A stretch of 64,000 bases of DNA from Ranitomeya variabilis (GCF_051348905.1 NC_135237.1:505385535-505449534), one strand, 5' to 3'. Positions 35,949 to 47,903 are shown, counted from the stretch's first letter. Notes: generated from the letters alone by a model not told the origin. Numbers and translations: made by a program.

Positions 35949-37508
35949 CAGGTCCTTCTCAAAAAATTAGCATATAGTGTTAAATTTCATTATTTACCAT
36001 AATGTAATGATTACAATTAAACTTTCATATATTATAGATTCATTATCCACCAACTGAAATTTGTCAGGTCTTTTATTGTTTTAATACTGATGATTTTGGC
36101 CTACAACTCCTGATAACCCAAAAAACCTGTCTCAATAAATTAGCATATCAAGAAAAGGTTCTCTAAATGACCTATTACCCTAATCTTCTGAATCAACTAA
36201 TTAACTCTAAACACATGCAAAAGATACCTGAGGCTTTTAAAAACTCCCTGCCTGGTTCATTACTCAAAACCCTCATCATGGGTAAGACTAGCGACCTGAC
36301 AGATGTCAAGAAGGCCATCATTGACACCCTCAAGCAAGAGGGTAAGACCCAGAAAGAAATTTCTCAACAAATAGGCTGTTCCCAGAGTGCTGTATCAAGG
36401 CACCTCAATGGTAAGTCTGTTGGAAGGAAACAATGTGGCAGAAAACGCTGTACAACGAGAAGAGGTGACCGGACCCTGAGGAAGATTGTGGAGAAGGACC
36501 GATTCCAGACCTTGGGGAACCTGAGGAAGCAGTGGACTGAGTCTGGTGTGGAAACATCCAGAGCCACCGTGCACAGGCGTGTGCAGGAAATGGGCTACAG
36601 GTGCCGCATTCCCCAGGTAAAGCCACTTTTGAACCATAAACAGCGGCAGAAGCGCCTGACCTGGGCTACAGAGAAGCAGCACTGGACTGTTGCTAAGTGG
36701 TCCCAAGTACTTTTTTCTGATGAAAGCAAATTTTGCATGTCATTCGGAAATCAAGGTGCCAGAGTCTGGAGGAAGACTGGGGAGAAGGAAATGCCAAAAT
36801 GCCTGAAGTCCAGTGTCAAGTACCCAGTCAGTGATGGTGTGGGGTGCCATGTCAGCTGCTGGTGTTGGTCCACTGTGTTTCATCAAGGGCAGGGTCAATG
36901 CAGCTAGCTATCAGGAGATTTTGGAGCACTTCATGCTTCCTGGCACCTGCTCACAGTGCCAAAACCACTGGTAAATGGTTTACTGACCATGGTATTACTG
37001 TGCTCAATTGGCCTGCCAACTCTCCTGACCTGAACCCCATAGAGAATCTGTGGGATATTGTGAAGAGAAAGTTGAGAGACGCAAGACCCAACACTCTGGA
37101 TGAGCTTAAGGCCGCTATTGAAGCATCCTGGGCCTCCATAACATCTCAGCAGTGTCACAGGCTGATTGCCTCCATGCCACGCCGCATTGAAGCAGTCATT
37201 TCTGCCAAAGGATTCCCGACCAAGTATTGAGTGCATAACTGAACATTATTATTTGATGGTTTTTTTGTTTGTTATTAAAAAACACTTTTATTTGATTGGA
37301 CGGTTGAAATATGCTAATTTATTGAGACAGGTTTTTTGGGTTATCAGGAGTTGTAGGCCAAAATCATCAGTATTAAAACAATAAAAGACCTGACAAATTT
37401 CAGTTGGTGGATAATGAATCTATAATATATGAAAGTTTAATTGTAATCATTACATTATGGTAAATAATGAAATTTAACACTATATGCTAATTTTTTGAGA
37501 AGGACCTG
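35949..37508 (+). mobile_element. Tc1-like transposon, copy A, 1560 bp, intact ends, defective transposase
   Basis: TA at 35947-35948 and 37509-37510 flanks long inverted repeats starting CAGGTCCTTCTCAAAAAATT. Outer and inner parts of the inverted repeat (AATAAATTAGCATAT) enclose a transposase gene on the + strand. Copy B at 45702-47261 has the same length and nearly the same sequence, in inverted orientation. Confidence 0.95.
36278..37230 (+). pseudogene. Tc1 transposase, two lesions (copy A)
   Basis: The start MGKTSDLTDVKKAIIDTL leads into the paired DNA-binding helices (IGCSQSAVSRHLNGK; GRKRCTTRRGDRTLRKI). The first catalytic Asp is present in LFSDESKFC. Near 36836 a few bases are missing and the frame shifts. 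Near 36950 the segment that should hold the second Asp (QQDLAPAH in intact relatives) is deleted, leaving only APAHSAKTTGKW. The rest is open to the end and keeps NSPDLNPIENLWDIVKRKL with the third acidic residue (Glu), ending FPTKY. It cannot encode an active DDE transposase. Confidence 0.9.
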
Positions 37509-37512
37509 TATA

Positions 37513-38227
37513 TAAAATAATGACCAGGAGGAAAATGACAGTACGAAGTGGCATGGGGTTTTATTACAGTCGCCTCCTCATGGCTGAAATCTGAGAGGAG
37601 ATGTTTCAGCTTGGCACCAAACATAAGAGGGGTGTTCTAGAGTCTCAGGGGCATCTGGGCAAAGGTCAAGACTTATTCTCTGGAGTGATAGGTGCTCTTC
37701 TACATAGATAACTAAAATGGGACAAAAGGAACAATACGTTCTGGGAGATCTCCCATTGCAGTTAATAAACATCCTTATTTGATGCTTCCCTGTCCCCCTA
37801 AACTCACTCATTTATACTTTTACTTCAGGGTGACTTCAGGGGCTCCCCGTTAACCTTTCTTGAGCTGCCCAGTAATTAGCTAATGCCTCAACTCTCCTGA
37901 ACCCCACAAAATGAATGCAATTTTCTTATAGTTTGATCCTAGTCAATTGCCTCTGTTTCCTATACAGACACCCCTACCAGTTTTCCACGATTCAAAAGAG
38001 TAACATACAACCCTCGCAGCTATTTAACACCCTAGGAAAACTAAACGTTAAACTAAGGTACACTGACTTAAATTGTATCCTGCATCAGGTCTTAAACAAA
38101 ACCATGTTATCCGTCCAAATTTCAAGGTCAGCACACAGTATAACATGACACTCCCTCGTGTGCGTCCATTATCTGTCCATGCTTCTCCGCCTGTCTTAGT
38201 TCACGTAACAACACCCTTTATCCAATC
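37513..38227. other. Intergenic stretch, nothing recognised
   Basis: No credible ORF or paired ends. Composition is like single-copy or old retroelement DNA. Confidence 0.35.
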
Positions 38228-38230
38228 TAA

Positions 38231-39508
38231 GGCCAGCATCACACTCAGCGTATGTAAATACGGTCTGTTTATTACGGCCGTACTATGGAGAAATGTTCCC
38301 AAAATAGTGATCCGTATGTCCTCCGTAGGCAGGGTGTGTCAGCATATTTTGCACATGGCATCCTCCGTATGTAATCCGTATGACATCCGTACTGCGAGAT
38401 TTTCTCGCAGGCTTGCAAAGCCGACATCTAATGGATTTATGTGCTCAAATGTTCGTTAAAACATATATACAGTATATATATATATGTCATTGAGACACAC
38501 ACATATATATATATACTGTATTTATATTTAATTCAGCGCGAGATATGTGAAAAGCTGGTAATTCAATTGCCGGCTTTTCATTTCTCCTTCACAAACCCGA
38601 CAGGATATGAGACATGGTTTACATACAGTAAACCATCTCATGTCCCCTTTTTTTTTTTGCATATTCCACACTACTAATGTTAGTAGTGTGTATGTGAAAA
38701 ATGTGGGCGCTGTAGCTTGTAAAATAAAGGGTTAAATCGCGGAAAAAATTGTCATAATTGACTCCTCTCCATTATTAACCTGGCTTAATGTCACCTTACA
38801 ATAGCAAGGTGACATTAACCCTTCATTACCCCATATCCCACCGCTACACGGGAATGGGAAGAGAGTGGCCAAGTGCCAGAATAGGCGCATCTTCCAGATG
38901 TGTCTTTTCTGGGGTGGCTGGGGGCAGATGTTTGTAGCCAGGGGGGGCCAATAACCACGGACCCTCTCTAGGCTATTAATATCTGCCCTCAGTCACTGGC
39001 TTTACCACTCTGGCGGAGAAAATTGCGCGGGAGCCCACGCCAATTTTTTCCGCCATATAACCCTTTATTTTACAAGCTACAGCGCCCAAATTTTGCACAT
39101 ACACACTACTAACATTAGTAGTGTGGAATATGCAAAAAAAGGGATATGAGATGCTTTACTGTATGTAAACCATGTCTCATATCCTGTCGGGTTTGTGAAG
39201 GAGAAAAGAAAAGCCGGCAATTGAATTACCAGCTTTTCACTACCACCGCTGCGTATTTCTCGCAAGTCACACTGCTGGTCCGTGTGTAATCCGTATTTTT
39301 CTCGCCCCCATAGACTTTCATTAGTGATTTTTTTGCTTAATACGGTGACAAACGCAGCATGCCGTAGAAGACCGTATATTACGGATGCGTAATATACGGC
39401 ATATAGGAGCTGGGCCATAGAGATTCATTGGGCCGTGTGTAATGCGTATTTTACGGACGTAGTTTATGCGCTCATACGTCCGTAAAACTTGCTAGTGTGA
39501 CGCCGGCC
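38231..39508. mobile_element. TWA-type foldback (GGCCAGCATCACAC), short form of 43589-47775
   Basis: TAA at 38228-38230 and 39509-39511 flanks GGCCAGCATCACACTCAGCG and AGTGTGACGCCGGCC. The arms share TTTACTGTATGTAAACCAT and AGCTTTTCAC words. Its uninterrupted (AT)n tract near 38463-38485 is the empty site for the repeat inserted at 45551-47497. Confidence 0.85.
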
Positions 39509-39511
39509 TAA

Positions 39512-40331
39512 GATGCACAGGAAAACAAAGTCAATTTTACACCTGAACTTCAAGGCCTAAAGTATTATTAACTGGTGGCCTAGGAGCAGCATGAGACGTA
39601 CTCTGGAGAAGGTGGTACCTGTACTGACCGCAGGCCCTGAACTTAACACCGCAACTAGAAGTAGCCGTGGGATGTACCTAACATGGCCTAGACACCTCGA
39701 CACAGCCGGAGGACTGAAATACCCCTAAAGATAGAAACTGGAAAACTATCTTACCTCAGAGAAAATCCCCAAAGGATAGACAGCCCCCCCACAAATATTG
39801 ACTGTGAGAGGAGAGGGAAATAACATACGCAGACTGAAAACAGAATTTAGCAAAGGAAGCCAATCTAGCTAAAATAGAAAGGACAGGACAGAGTACTATG
39901 CGGTCAGTATTAAAAGACTAGAAAATATCCACCACAGAGAATACAAAATCTCCACAACTAACTAAAGATATGGAGGGTATTTCTGCATCTCCAGAGATTC
40001 CAACTTAGCTGAATAAATCCTTACCCAGACAAAGCTGGACAAGAAAAAACATAGAAATGCACTGAACTATAAGGCCCACAGCATGTGGACTGCAAAAACA
40101 AAGCCAGAACTTATCTTTGTAGATTTGAACTGCATAGCAGGAGAAACCAGGCAGAGGTGTGAGTCCTCCAAAAACAATGGACAACTGGCACTGACTAAAG
40201 GATCTAGCCAGACTAAATAGCCCAGTCAGAATTGGTAATAAGTGAAAGCACCTGATGACTGCTGAGATCCAAAGGAGCAGCAGTACCACTTATAACCACC
40301 GGAGGGAGCCCAAGAGCAGAATTCACAACAC
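39512..40331. repeat. Probable LTR-retroelement-derived repeat
   Basis: About 800 bp with no ORF, ending CCACCGGAGGGAGCCCAAGA then GCAGAATTCACAACA. I recognise this block as a frequent frog interspersed repeat. An LTR assignment is tentative because no second copy or primer-binding site is visible. Confidence 0.4.
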
Positions 40332-40334
40332 TAA

Positions 40335-41244
40335 AGGTTCCTTCACACTAAACGATTTACCAATGATTACGACCAGCGATACGACCTGGCCGTGATCGTT
40401 GGTAAGTCGTTGTGTGGTCGCTGGGGAGCTGTCACACAGACAGCTCTCTCCAGCGACCAATTATCAGGGGAACGACTTCGGCATCGTTGAAACTGTCTTC
40501 AACGATGCCGAAGTCCCCCTGCAGCACCCGGGTAACCAGGGTAAACATCGGGTTAATAAGTGCAGGGCCGCGCTTAGTAACCCGATATTTACCCTGGTTA
40601 CCATTGTAAAAGTTTTAAAAAAACAAACAAAACACACACATTCTGAAGTCTGTCACGTCCCCCGCCGGCGTCCACAGGGTTAAAACTGCTTTTGGCAGGA
40701 GCGCTGCTAATGCCGCGCTGCTGCCGAGAGCTTCCCTGCACTGAATGTGTCAGCACCGGCAGTAACAGCGGTGACGTCACCGCTGTGCTCTGCTTTACGG
40801 CCGGCGCTGACACAGTCAGTGCAGGAAGCTCTCGGCAGCAGCGCAGCATTAGCAGCGCTCCTGCCGCAAGGCAGTTTTAACCCTGTGGACGCCGGGGGAC
40901 GTGACAGACATCAGAATGTGAATATGTACTGGTTTTTTTTTTTAACTTTTACAATGGTAACCAGGGTAAATATCGGGTTACTAAGCGCGGCCCTGCGCTT
41001 AGTAAGCCGATATTTACCCTGGTTACAAGTGAACACATCGCTGGATCGGCGTCACACACGCCGATCCAGCGATGACAGCGGGTGATCAGCGACGAAATAA
41101 AGTTCTGGACTTCTAGCTCCGACCAGCGATATCACAGCGGGATCCAGATCGCTGCTGCGTGTCAAACACAACGCTATCCAGGACGCTGCAACGTCACGGA
41201 TCATTGTCGTTCTCGTTGCAAAGTTGCTGAGTGTGAAGGTACCT
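40335..41244. mobile_element. TWA-type foldback (AGGTTCCTTCACAC) with TAA duplication
   Basis: TAA at 40332-40334 and 41245-41247. Inverted arms contain GGTAACCAGGGTAAA, GGGTTACTAAGCGC and AGCTCTCGGCAGCAGCGC-type segments. Confidence 0.85.
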
Positions 41245-41341
41245 TAACAAATCCTGTTATCATTGCAATCACAATGAACCTCCGATAAGACCCTTCTGCC
41301 GCCTGTCTGGTCCTCACTGGTCTCACAATACATTTCACTTA

Positions 41342-41880
41342 AGGTACCTTCACACTAAACGATATCGCTAGCGATCTGTGACGTTGCAGCGTCCTGGATA
41401 GCGATATCGTTGAGTTTGACAGGCAGCAGCAATCAGGATCCTGCTGTGATATCGCTGGTCGTTGCTGAAAGTTCAGAACTTTATTTGGTCGTCAGATCGG
41501 CGTGTATCGCTGTGTTTGACAGCAAAAGCAACGATGCCAGCGATGTTTTACAATGGTAACCAGGGTAAATATCGGGTTACTAAGCGCAGGGCCACGCTTA
41601 GTAACCCGATGTTTACCCTGGTTACCATCGTAAATGTAAAAAAAACAAACAGTACATACTCACCTTCTGATGTCTGTCACACGTCCCCCGCCGTCCGCTT
41701 CCTGCACTGACTGTGAGTGCCGGCCGTAAAGTAAAAGCACATTTACATTTACGATGGTAACCAGGGTAAACATCGGGTTACTAAGCGTGGCCCTGCGCCT
41801 AGCAACCCGATGTTTACCCTGGTTACCCGGGGACTTCGGCATCGTTGGTCGCTGAAGAGCGGTCTGTGTGACAGGTACCT
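41342..41880. mobile_element. TWA-type foldback (AGGTACCTTCACAC) with TTA duplication
   Basis: TTA at 41339-41341 and 41881-41883. Closely related to 25429-26166 over the left arm (CAGCGATGTTTTACAATGGT). The centre is shortened. Confidence 0.85.
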
Positions 41881-41981
41881 TTACAAAAGAGCAAACTTAG
41901 CAAATAAAAGAAGAGTAAAAGAAACTAAAACAAAACAATCAGACCAGAGGCCAGACTGAAACTCTGAAAACTGAGTTTACA

Positions 41982-42640
41982 TCAAGGCCTCACTAGCCTC
42001 CCTGGTTGTAATCGGCCATTTTGAGGAGTCTGCCCATGGCTGGGCACAGACTGAGAGAAAATGCCATTATGTCTGTGAAAATGCCTGTGCTCCTTGACAA
42101 TATTGCTAGGCCCCTCACAATTACTTGTGCAGTAACAGTTCCTTGCAATATGTCAAAAGTGACCACATTTAAAACATTTCACAGAATATTTCCTCTCCTT
42201 CATTGTAACCGGCCATTTGCAGTACCTGGCAATATGGCCGGAGTCAGCACAGGCATAACATCTAACACATGCCATGCCTGATTTAGGGGCCCAGACATAA
42301 CATATTTCCTTCAGTCTGGAACTTTTAAAGTCTTCTATTACTAAGGATGCACTCTTAACAATGTTACGTTTGCACTTTCTTTGTAATTTAGGCAGCACAT
42401 ATCTGTTATTACTTTTCGTTATTGGATCAAAATTTAATAAAATATTTGATCCCTCGCCTGTTCCATCACTTCCCCCTTTTTGCGTCCAGGGACTTGGACT
42501 ATGAAACAATTTACGTGACTCAGATAAGTAACTTGTTTTAGTTTCTATAGCTTGCTGGCCACAAACATTTATGGCAATAGATTTGATACTATATGTGGCA
42601 CAGCGGTACCAGGAGAACTTGGTGAATGCATATATCTATA
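41982..42640 (-). pseudogene. Gag-like fragment with two CCHC zinc knuckles, one broken by a stop
   Basis: On the minus strand, a frame open from about 42640 encodes a basic region (LPKLQRKCKRN) and a first knuckle CYACADSGHIARYC (C-x2-C-x4-H-x4-C). The second knuckle, CFKCGHF*HIARNC, keeps every Cys/His but has a TGA at 42153-42155 in a non-ligand position. The frame then continues to a stop at 41982-41984. Tandem CCHC knuckles point to a retroelement Gag/nucleocapsid or an ORF1 protein. No polymerase is adjacent, so it is a remnant. The exact retroelement class is not recognised. Confidence 0.6.
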
Positions 42641-43069
42641 GGACTGTACCAGAGCTTGCTATGAAGCTATGTTTATTCCTTTGGCTCACAATTTACTAAA
42701 GAGTAGATCTGGATGTTAATTTGAAACTAGAGGACAATCTATACCTAGTCATTTTGGATTTGCTCTTTTTCTTAGTCATGCCAATGACCGTTACAGCATG
42801 AGCCTTTAATATGAGGGCAATTTGTAGCCCTTGAATGGATACTATTTGGCAACTCCCAAATACTAGAGGGTTTATTTCTATTTTTGTATCTTAGGAGAGG
42901 CTATTTTATATATTTTTATAGCCAAAGGAATTAGCTATTTGTGTGCATGGTGGTGGGTCTTGGTTGGGTAGCTGACAGGGCCTTCAGGAATAGAAGGGAC
43001 AGCCGTCGCGGAGTGGGGGCGCCGTGTCGAACTTAGGGTGCCAACCTCCACTGTCAGGAAGGTACAGCG
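42641..43069. other. Intergenic stretch, nothing recognised
   Basis: AT-rich DNA, no credible ORF. Probably continuous with the repeat that begins at 43070. Confidence 0.35.
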
Positions 43070-43247
43070 TGTGTAGGACTTTATTAGGGCCACATTAGGT
43101 TTGTGTACCATTATCTTTAATCTGGCACCTTCCAGATTAGTACCCTTGTACCAATACCCAATTTCAGTTTGGTGATGGTAATTTATCTATTTGTCTAGTG
43201 TTGATCATTTGTTCTTTTTAAATTTTTATGAATAAAAAATGCTTTTA
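43070..43247 (+). repeat. Left part of dispersed repeat split by the insertions at 43248-47775
   Basis: It matches the minus strand of 33228-33430 and resumes at 47776-47803 after the inserted elements. Confidence 0.8.
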
Positions 43248-43585
43248 GGCTATGTGCACACGTTCAGGAATTCTTGCAGAAAATTCCTGAGAAAAACCTG
43301 AAATTTTCTGCAAGAAATCTGCATGCGTTTTTGATGCGTTTTTTTCCGGACATTTCCCAATGCATTCTATAGTGGGAAATCCACAAAAAAAACCTCAAAA
43401 TTAATGAACATGCTGCGTTTTTTACCGCGATGCGGTTTTTTTTTGCAGAAAAAAACGCATCATGTGCACAAAACATGCGGAATTCATTCTAAATGATGGG
43501 ATGCATATTGTATGCTTTTTTTGCGGTTTTATAGCGTTTTTAGCGGGGAAAAAACACGAAAAATCAGCAGCGTGTGCACACAGCC
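43248..43585. mobile_element. Foldback MITE (GGCTATGTGCACAC)
   Basis: TTA at 43245-43247 and TAA at 43586-43588 flank GGCTATGTGCACACG and CGTGTGCACACAGCC. The interior has complementary AGAAATTTTCAGG-like and TGCGTTTTTT words. It directly abuts the next element, separated only by TAA. Confidence 0.85.
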
Positions 43586-45525
43586 TAAGGCCGGCCTCAC
43601 ACTAGCGAGTTTTACGGACGTATGAGCGCATAAACTACGTCCGTAAAATACGCATTACACACGGCCCAATGAATCTCTATGGCCCAGCTCCTATCTGCCG
43701 TATATTACGCATCCGTAATATACGGTCTTCTACGGCCGTAGAAAATCGCAGCATGCTGCGTTTGTCACCGTATTGCGCAAAAAAATCGCCCATGAAAGTC
43801 TATGGGGGCGAGAAAAGTACGGATTCCACACGGACCAGCAGTGTGACTTGCGAGAAATACACAGCGGTGTTAGTGAAAAGACGGTAATTCAATTGCCGGC
43901 TTTTCATTTCTCCTTCACAAACCCGACAGGATATGAGACATGGTTTACATACAGTAAACCATCTCATATCCCTTTTTTTTTTGCATATTCCACACTACTA
44001 ATGTTAGTGGTGTGTATGTGCAAAATTTGGGTGCTGTAGCTGCTAAAATAAAGGGTTAAATGGTGGAAAAAATTGTCTCAGCCAGAGTGGTAAAGCCAGT
44101 GACTGAGGGCAGATATTAATAGCCTAGAGAGGGTCCATGGTTATTGGCCCCCCTGGCTACAAACATCTGCCCCCAGCCACCCCAGAAAAGGCACATCTGG
44201 AAGATGCGCCTATTCTGGCACTTGGCCTCTCTCTTCCCATTCCTGTGTAGCGGTGGGATATGGGGTAATGAAGGGTTAATGTCACCTTGCTATTGTAAGG
44301 TGACATTAAGCCAGATTAATAATGGAGAGGCGTCAAATATGACACCTATCCATTATTAATCCAATTGTATGAAAGGGTTAAAAACACACACATATTATTA
44401 AAAAGTATTTTAATGAAATAAACACAAAGGTTGTTTTAATATTTTATTGCTCTCTCAATCCACCTGAAGACCCTCGCTCTGAAAAATAATAAACCAACAA
44501 TATACATACCTTCTGATGATCTGTCACGTCCCACGAAGTAAATCCATCTGAAGGGGTTAAATCATTTTACAGCCAGGAGCTGTGCTAATGCATTAATGAA
44601 CTTTTCCAACGCTCCAGTTCATGAGGACATCCAGCAGAGGGCGCATCACCGCAACTCAAGGTAACTACAGATCACCCAGCTTTCCTTTCAGTACCCGGAG
44701 GTTTACAGGCACGAGCGTGCATTAGCACAGCTCCTGGCTGTAAAATGATTTAACCCCTTCAGATGGATTTATTTCGTGGGACGTAACAGATCATCAGAAG
44801 GTATGTATATTGTTGGTTTATTATTTTTCAGAGCGAGGGTCTTCAGGTGGATTGAGAGAGCAATAAAATATTAAAACAACCTGTGTGTTTATTTCATTAA
44901 AATACTTTTTAATAATGTGTGTGTGTGTTTTTAACCCTTTCATACAATTGGATTAATAATGGATAGGTGTCATATTTGACGCCTCTCCATTATTAATCTG
45001 GCTTAATGTCACCTTACAATAGCAAGGTGACATTAACCCTTCATTACCCCATATCCCACCGCTACACGGGAATGGGAAGAGAGAGGCCAAGTGCCAGAAT
45101 AGGCGCATCTTCCAGATGTGCCTTCTCTTGGGTGGCTGGGGGCAGATGTTTGTAGCCAGGGGGGGGGGGCCAATAACCATGGACCCTCTCCTGGCTATTA
45201 ATATCTGCCCTCAGTCACTGGCTTTACCACTCTGGCGGAGAAAATTTGCGCGGGAGCCCACGCCAATTTTTTCCGCGATTTAACCCTTTATTTTACAAGC
45301 TACAGCGCCCAAATTTTGCACATACACACTACTAACATTAGTAGTGTGGAATATGCAAAAAAAAAAGGGATATGAGATGGTTTACTGTATGTAAACCATG
45401 TCTCATATCATGTCGGGTTTGAGAAGGAGAAATGAAAAGCCGGCAATTTAATTACCGGCTTTTCACATATCTCGCGCTGAATTAAATTTAAATACAGAAT
45501 ATATACATGTGTGTGTCTCAATGAC

Positions 45526-45556
<31 letters not shown>

Positions 45557-45701
45557 TTAGAAAAAGGAAGGCAGCACTCCAATATTTGCAAAGGTGAAAA
45601 AAGCTGTGACGTTTATTTCAGACCCACATCTTCATATGACGTTTCGGCTCACACTGAGCCTTTCTCAAGCAGTGGGAGGTTACAATTCATATGCTTATAT
45701 A

Positions 45702-47261
45702 CAGGTCCTTCTCAAAAAATTAGCATATAGTGTTAAATTTCATTATTTACCATAATGTAATGATTACAATTAAACTTTCATATATTATAGATTCATTATC
45801 CACCAACTGAAATTTGTCAGGTCTTTTATTGTTTTAATACTGATGATTTTGGCCTACAACTCCTGATAACCCAAAAAACCTGTCTCAATAAATTAGCATA
45901 TTTCAACCGTCCAATCAAATAAAAGTGTTTTTTAATAACAAACAAAAAAACCATCAAATAATAATGTTCAGTTATGCACTCAATACTTGGTCGGGAATCC
46001 TTTGGCAGAAATGACTGCTTCAATGCGGCGTGGCATGGAGGCAATCAGCCTGTGACACTGCTGAGATGTTATGGAGGCCCAGGATGCTTCAATAGCGGCC
46101 TTAAGCTCATCCAGAGTGTTGGGTCTTGCGTCTCTCAACTTTCTCTTCACAATATCCCACAGATTCTCTATGGGGTTCAGGTCAGGAGAGTTGGCAGGCC
46201 AATTGAGCACAGTAATACCATGGTCAGTAAACCATTTACCAGTGGTTTTGGCACTGTGAGCAGGTGCCAGGAAGCATGAAGTGCTCCAAAATCTCCTGAT
46301 AGCTAGCTGCATTGACCCTGCCCTTGATGAAACACAGTGGACCAACACCAGCAGCTGACATGGCACCCCACACCATCACTGACTGGGTACTTGACACTGG
46401 ACTTCAGGCATTTTGGCATTTCCTTCTCCCCAGTCTTCCTCCAGACTCTGGCACCTTGATTTCCGAATGACATGCAAAATTTGCTTTCATCAGAAAAAAG
46501 TACTTGGGACCACTTAGCAACAGTCCAGTGCTGCTTCTCTGTAGCCCAGGTCAGGCGCTTCTGCCGCTGTTTATGGTTCAAAAGTGGCTTTACCTGGGGA
46601 ATGCGGCACCTGTAGCCCATTTCCTGCACACGCCTGTGCACGGTGGCTCTGGATGTTTCCACACCAGACTCAGTCCACTGCTTCCTCAGGTTCCCCAAGG
46701 TCTGGAATCGGTCCTTCTCCACAATCTTCCTCAGGGTCCGGTCACCTCTTCTCGTTGTACAGCGTTTTCTGCCACATTGTTTCCTTCCAACAGACTTACC
46801 ATTGAGGTGCCTTGATACAGCACTCTGGGAACAGCCTATTTGTTGAGAAATTTCTTTCTGGGTCTTACCCTCTTGCTTGAGGGTGTCAATGATGGCCTTC
46901 TTGACATCTGTCAGGTCGCTAGTCTTACCCATGATGGGGGTTTTGAGTAATGAACCAGGCAGGGAGTTTTTAAAAGCCTCAGGTATCTTTTGCATGTGTT
47001 TAGAGTTAATTAGTTGATTCAGAAGATTAGGGTAATAGGTCGTTTAGAGAACCTTTTCTTGATATGCTAATTTATTGAGACAGGTTTTTTGGGTTATCAG
47101 GAGTTGTAGGCCAAAATCATCAGTATTAAAACAATAAAAGACCTGACAAATTTCAGTTGGTGGATAATGAATCTATAATATATGAAAGTTTAATTGTAAT
47201 CATTACATTATGGTAAATAATGAAATTTAACACTATATGCTAATTTTTTGAGAAGGACCTG
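45702..47261 (-). mobile_element. Tc1-like transposon, copy B, 1560 bp, intact ends, defective transposase
   Basis: TA at 45700-45701 and 47262-47263. Same length as copy A and nearly identical, in the opposite orientation. The transposase pseudogene (about 46932 down to 45980) carries the same frameshift and the same deletion of the second catalytic Asp region as copy A. Confidence 0.95.
45980..46932 (-). pseudogene. Tc1 transposase, same two lesions (copy B)
   Basis: It starts MGKTSDLTDVKKAIIDTL and ends FPTKY. The frame shifts after VKYPVS, and the QQD segment is missing before APAHSAKTTGKW, exactly as in copy A. Not functional. Confidence 0.9.
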
Positions 47262-47494
47262 TATATAAGCATATGAATTGTAACCTCCCACTGCTTGAGA
47301 AAGGCTCAGTGTGAGCCGAAACGTCGTATGAAGATGTGGGTCTGAAATAAACGTCACAGCTTTTTTCACCTTTGCAAATATTGGAGTGCTGCCTTCCTTT
47401 TTCTAATCTCTATGATACTTGGGTGGATGAGTGGACTGTCCTGCCTGGAAGGCTTGGCACCCGTCGGTGAGCTTGTGCTGTTTTCATCTTTTTT

Positions 47495-47545
<51 letters not shown>

Positions 47546-47903
47546 TGTATATATGTTTTAACGAACATTTGAGCACATAAATCCATTAGATGTCGGTTTT
47601 GCAAGGCTGCGAGAAAATATCGCAGTACGGATGCCATACGGAGGATGCCATGCGCAAAATACGCTGACACACCCTGACTACGGATGACATATGGATCACT
47701 ATTTTGGGAACAATTCTGCGTATTACGGCCGTAATAAACGGACCGTATTTACATACGCTGAGTGTGAGGCCGGCCTTAGGGTTTTGCTTTTCTGTGGTTT
47801 AGTTCACAGTCTAGCCTAGTCTAATTTTTTTTCTCTATATCCCTCCCCTCTCTAGGTGAAGCCATGTTGTGGCTTGTATAATGATATCAAAGTTTAGCAT
47901 ATT

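Larger units (their letters stand above)
45551..47497. repeat. Palindromic CCGAAACGTCG repeat split by Tc1 copy B
   Basis: GAGATTAGAAAAAGGAAGGC at 45551 has an exact inverted partner ending at 47410. The arms (about 150 bp each) include the hairpin-plus-motif GCTCAGTGTGAGCCGAAACG. Tc1 copy B sits at the centre. A tail to 47497 is unpaired. It is inserted in an (AT)n tract of the surrounding foldback. Confidence 0.8.
43589..47775. mobile_element. 4.2-kb TWA-type foldback (GGCCGGCCTCACAC) carrying nested insertions
   Basis: TAA at 43586-43588 and TTA at 47776-47778 flank GGCCGGCCTCACACTAGCG and its inverted counterpart GAGTGTGAGGCCGGCC. The arms contain long palindromes (44050-45260, loop near 44640) with AATAATGGAGAGGCGTCAAA-type segments. 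The short relative at 38231-39508 lacks the centre. A palindromic repeat (45551-47497) and Tc1 copy B lie inside its right arm. Confidence 0.85.

Noticed and set aside
36167-36277. Upstream in-frame ATG (36167) as the Tc1 transposase start in copy A
   Set aside because: Copy B lacks this ATG (one base differs), and the conserved transposase begins at MGKTSDLTD.
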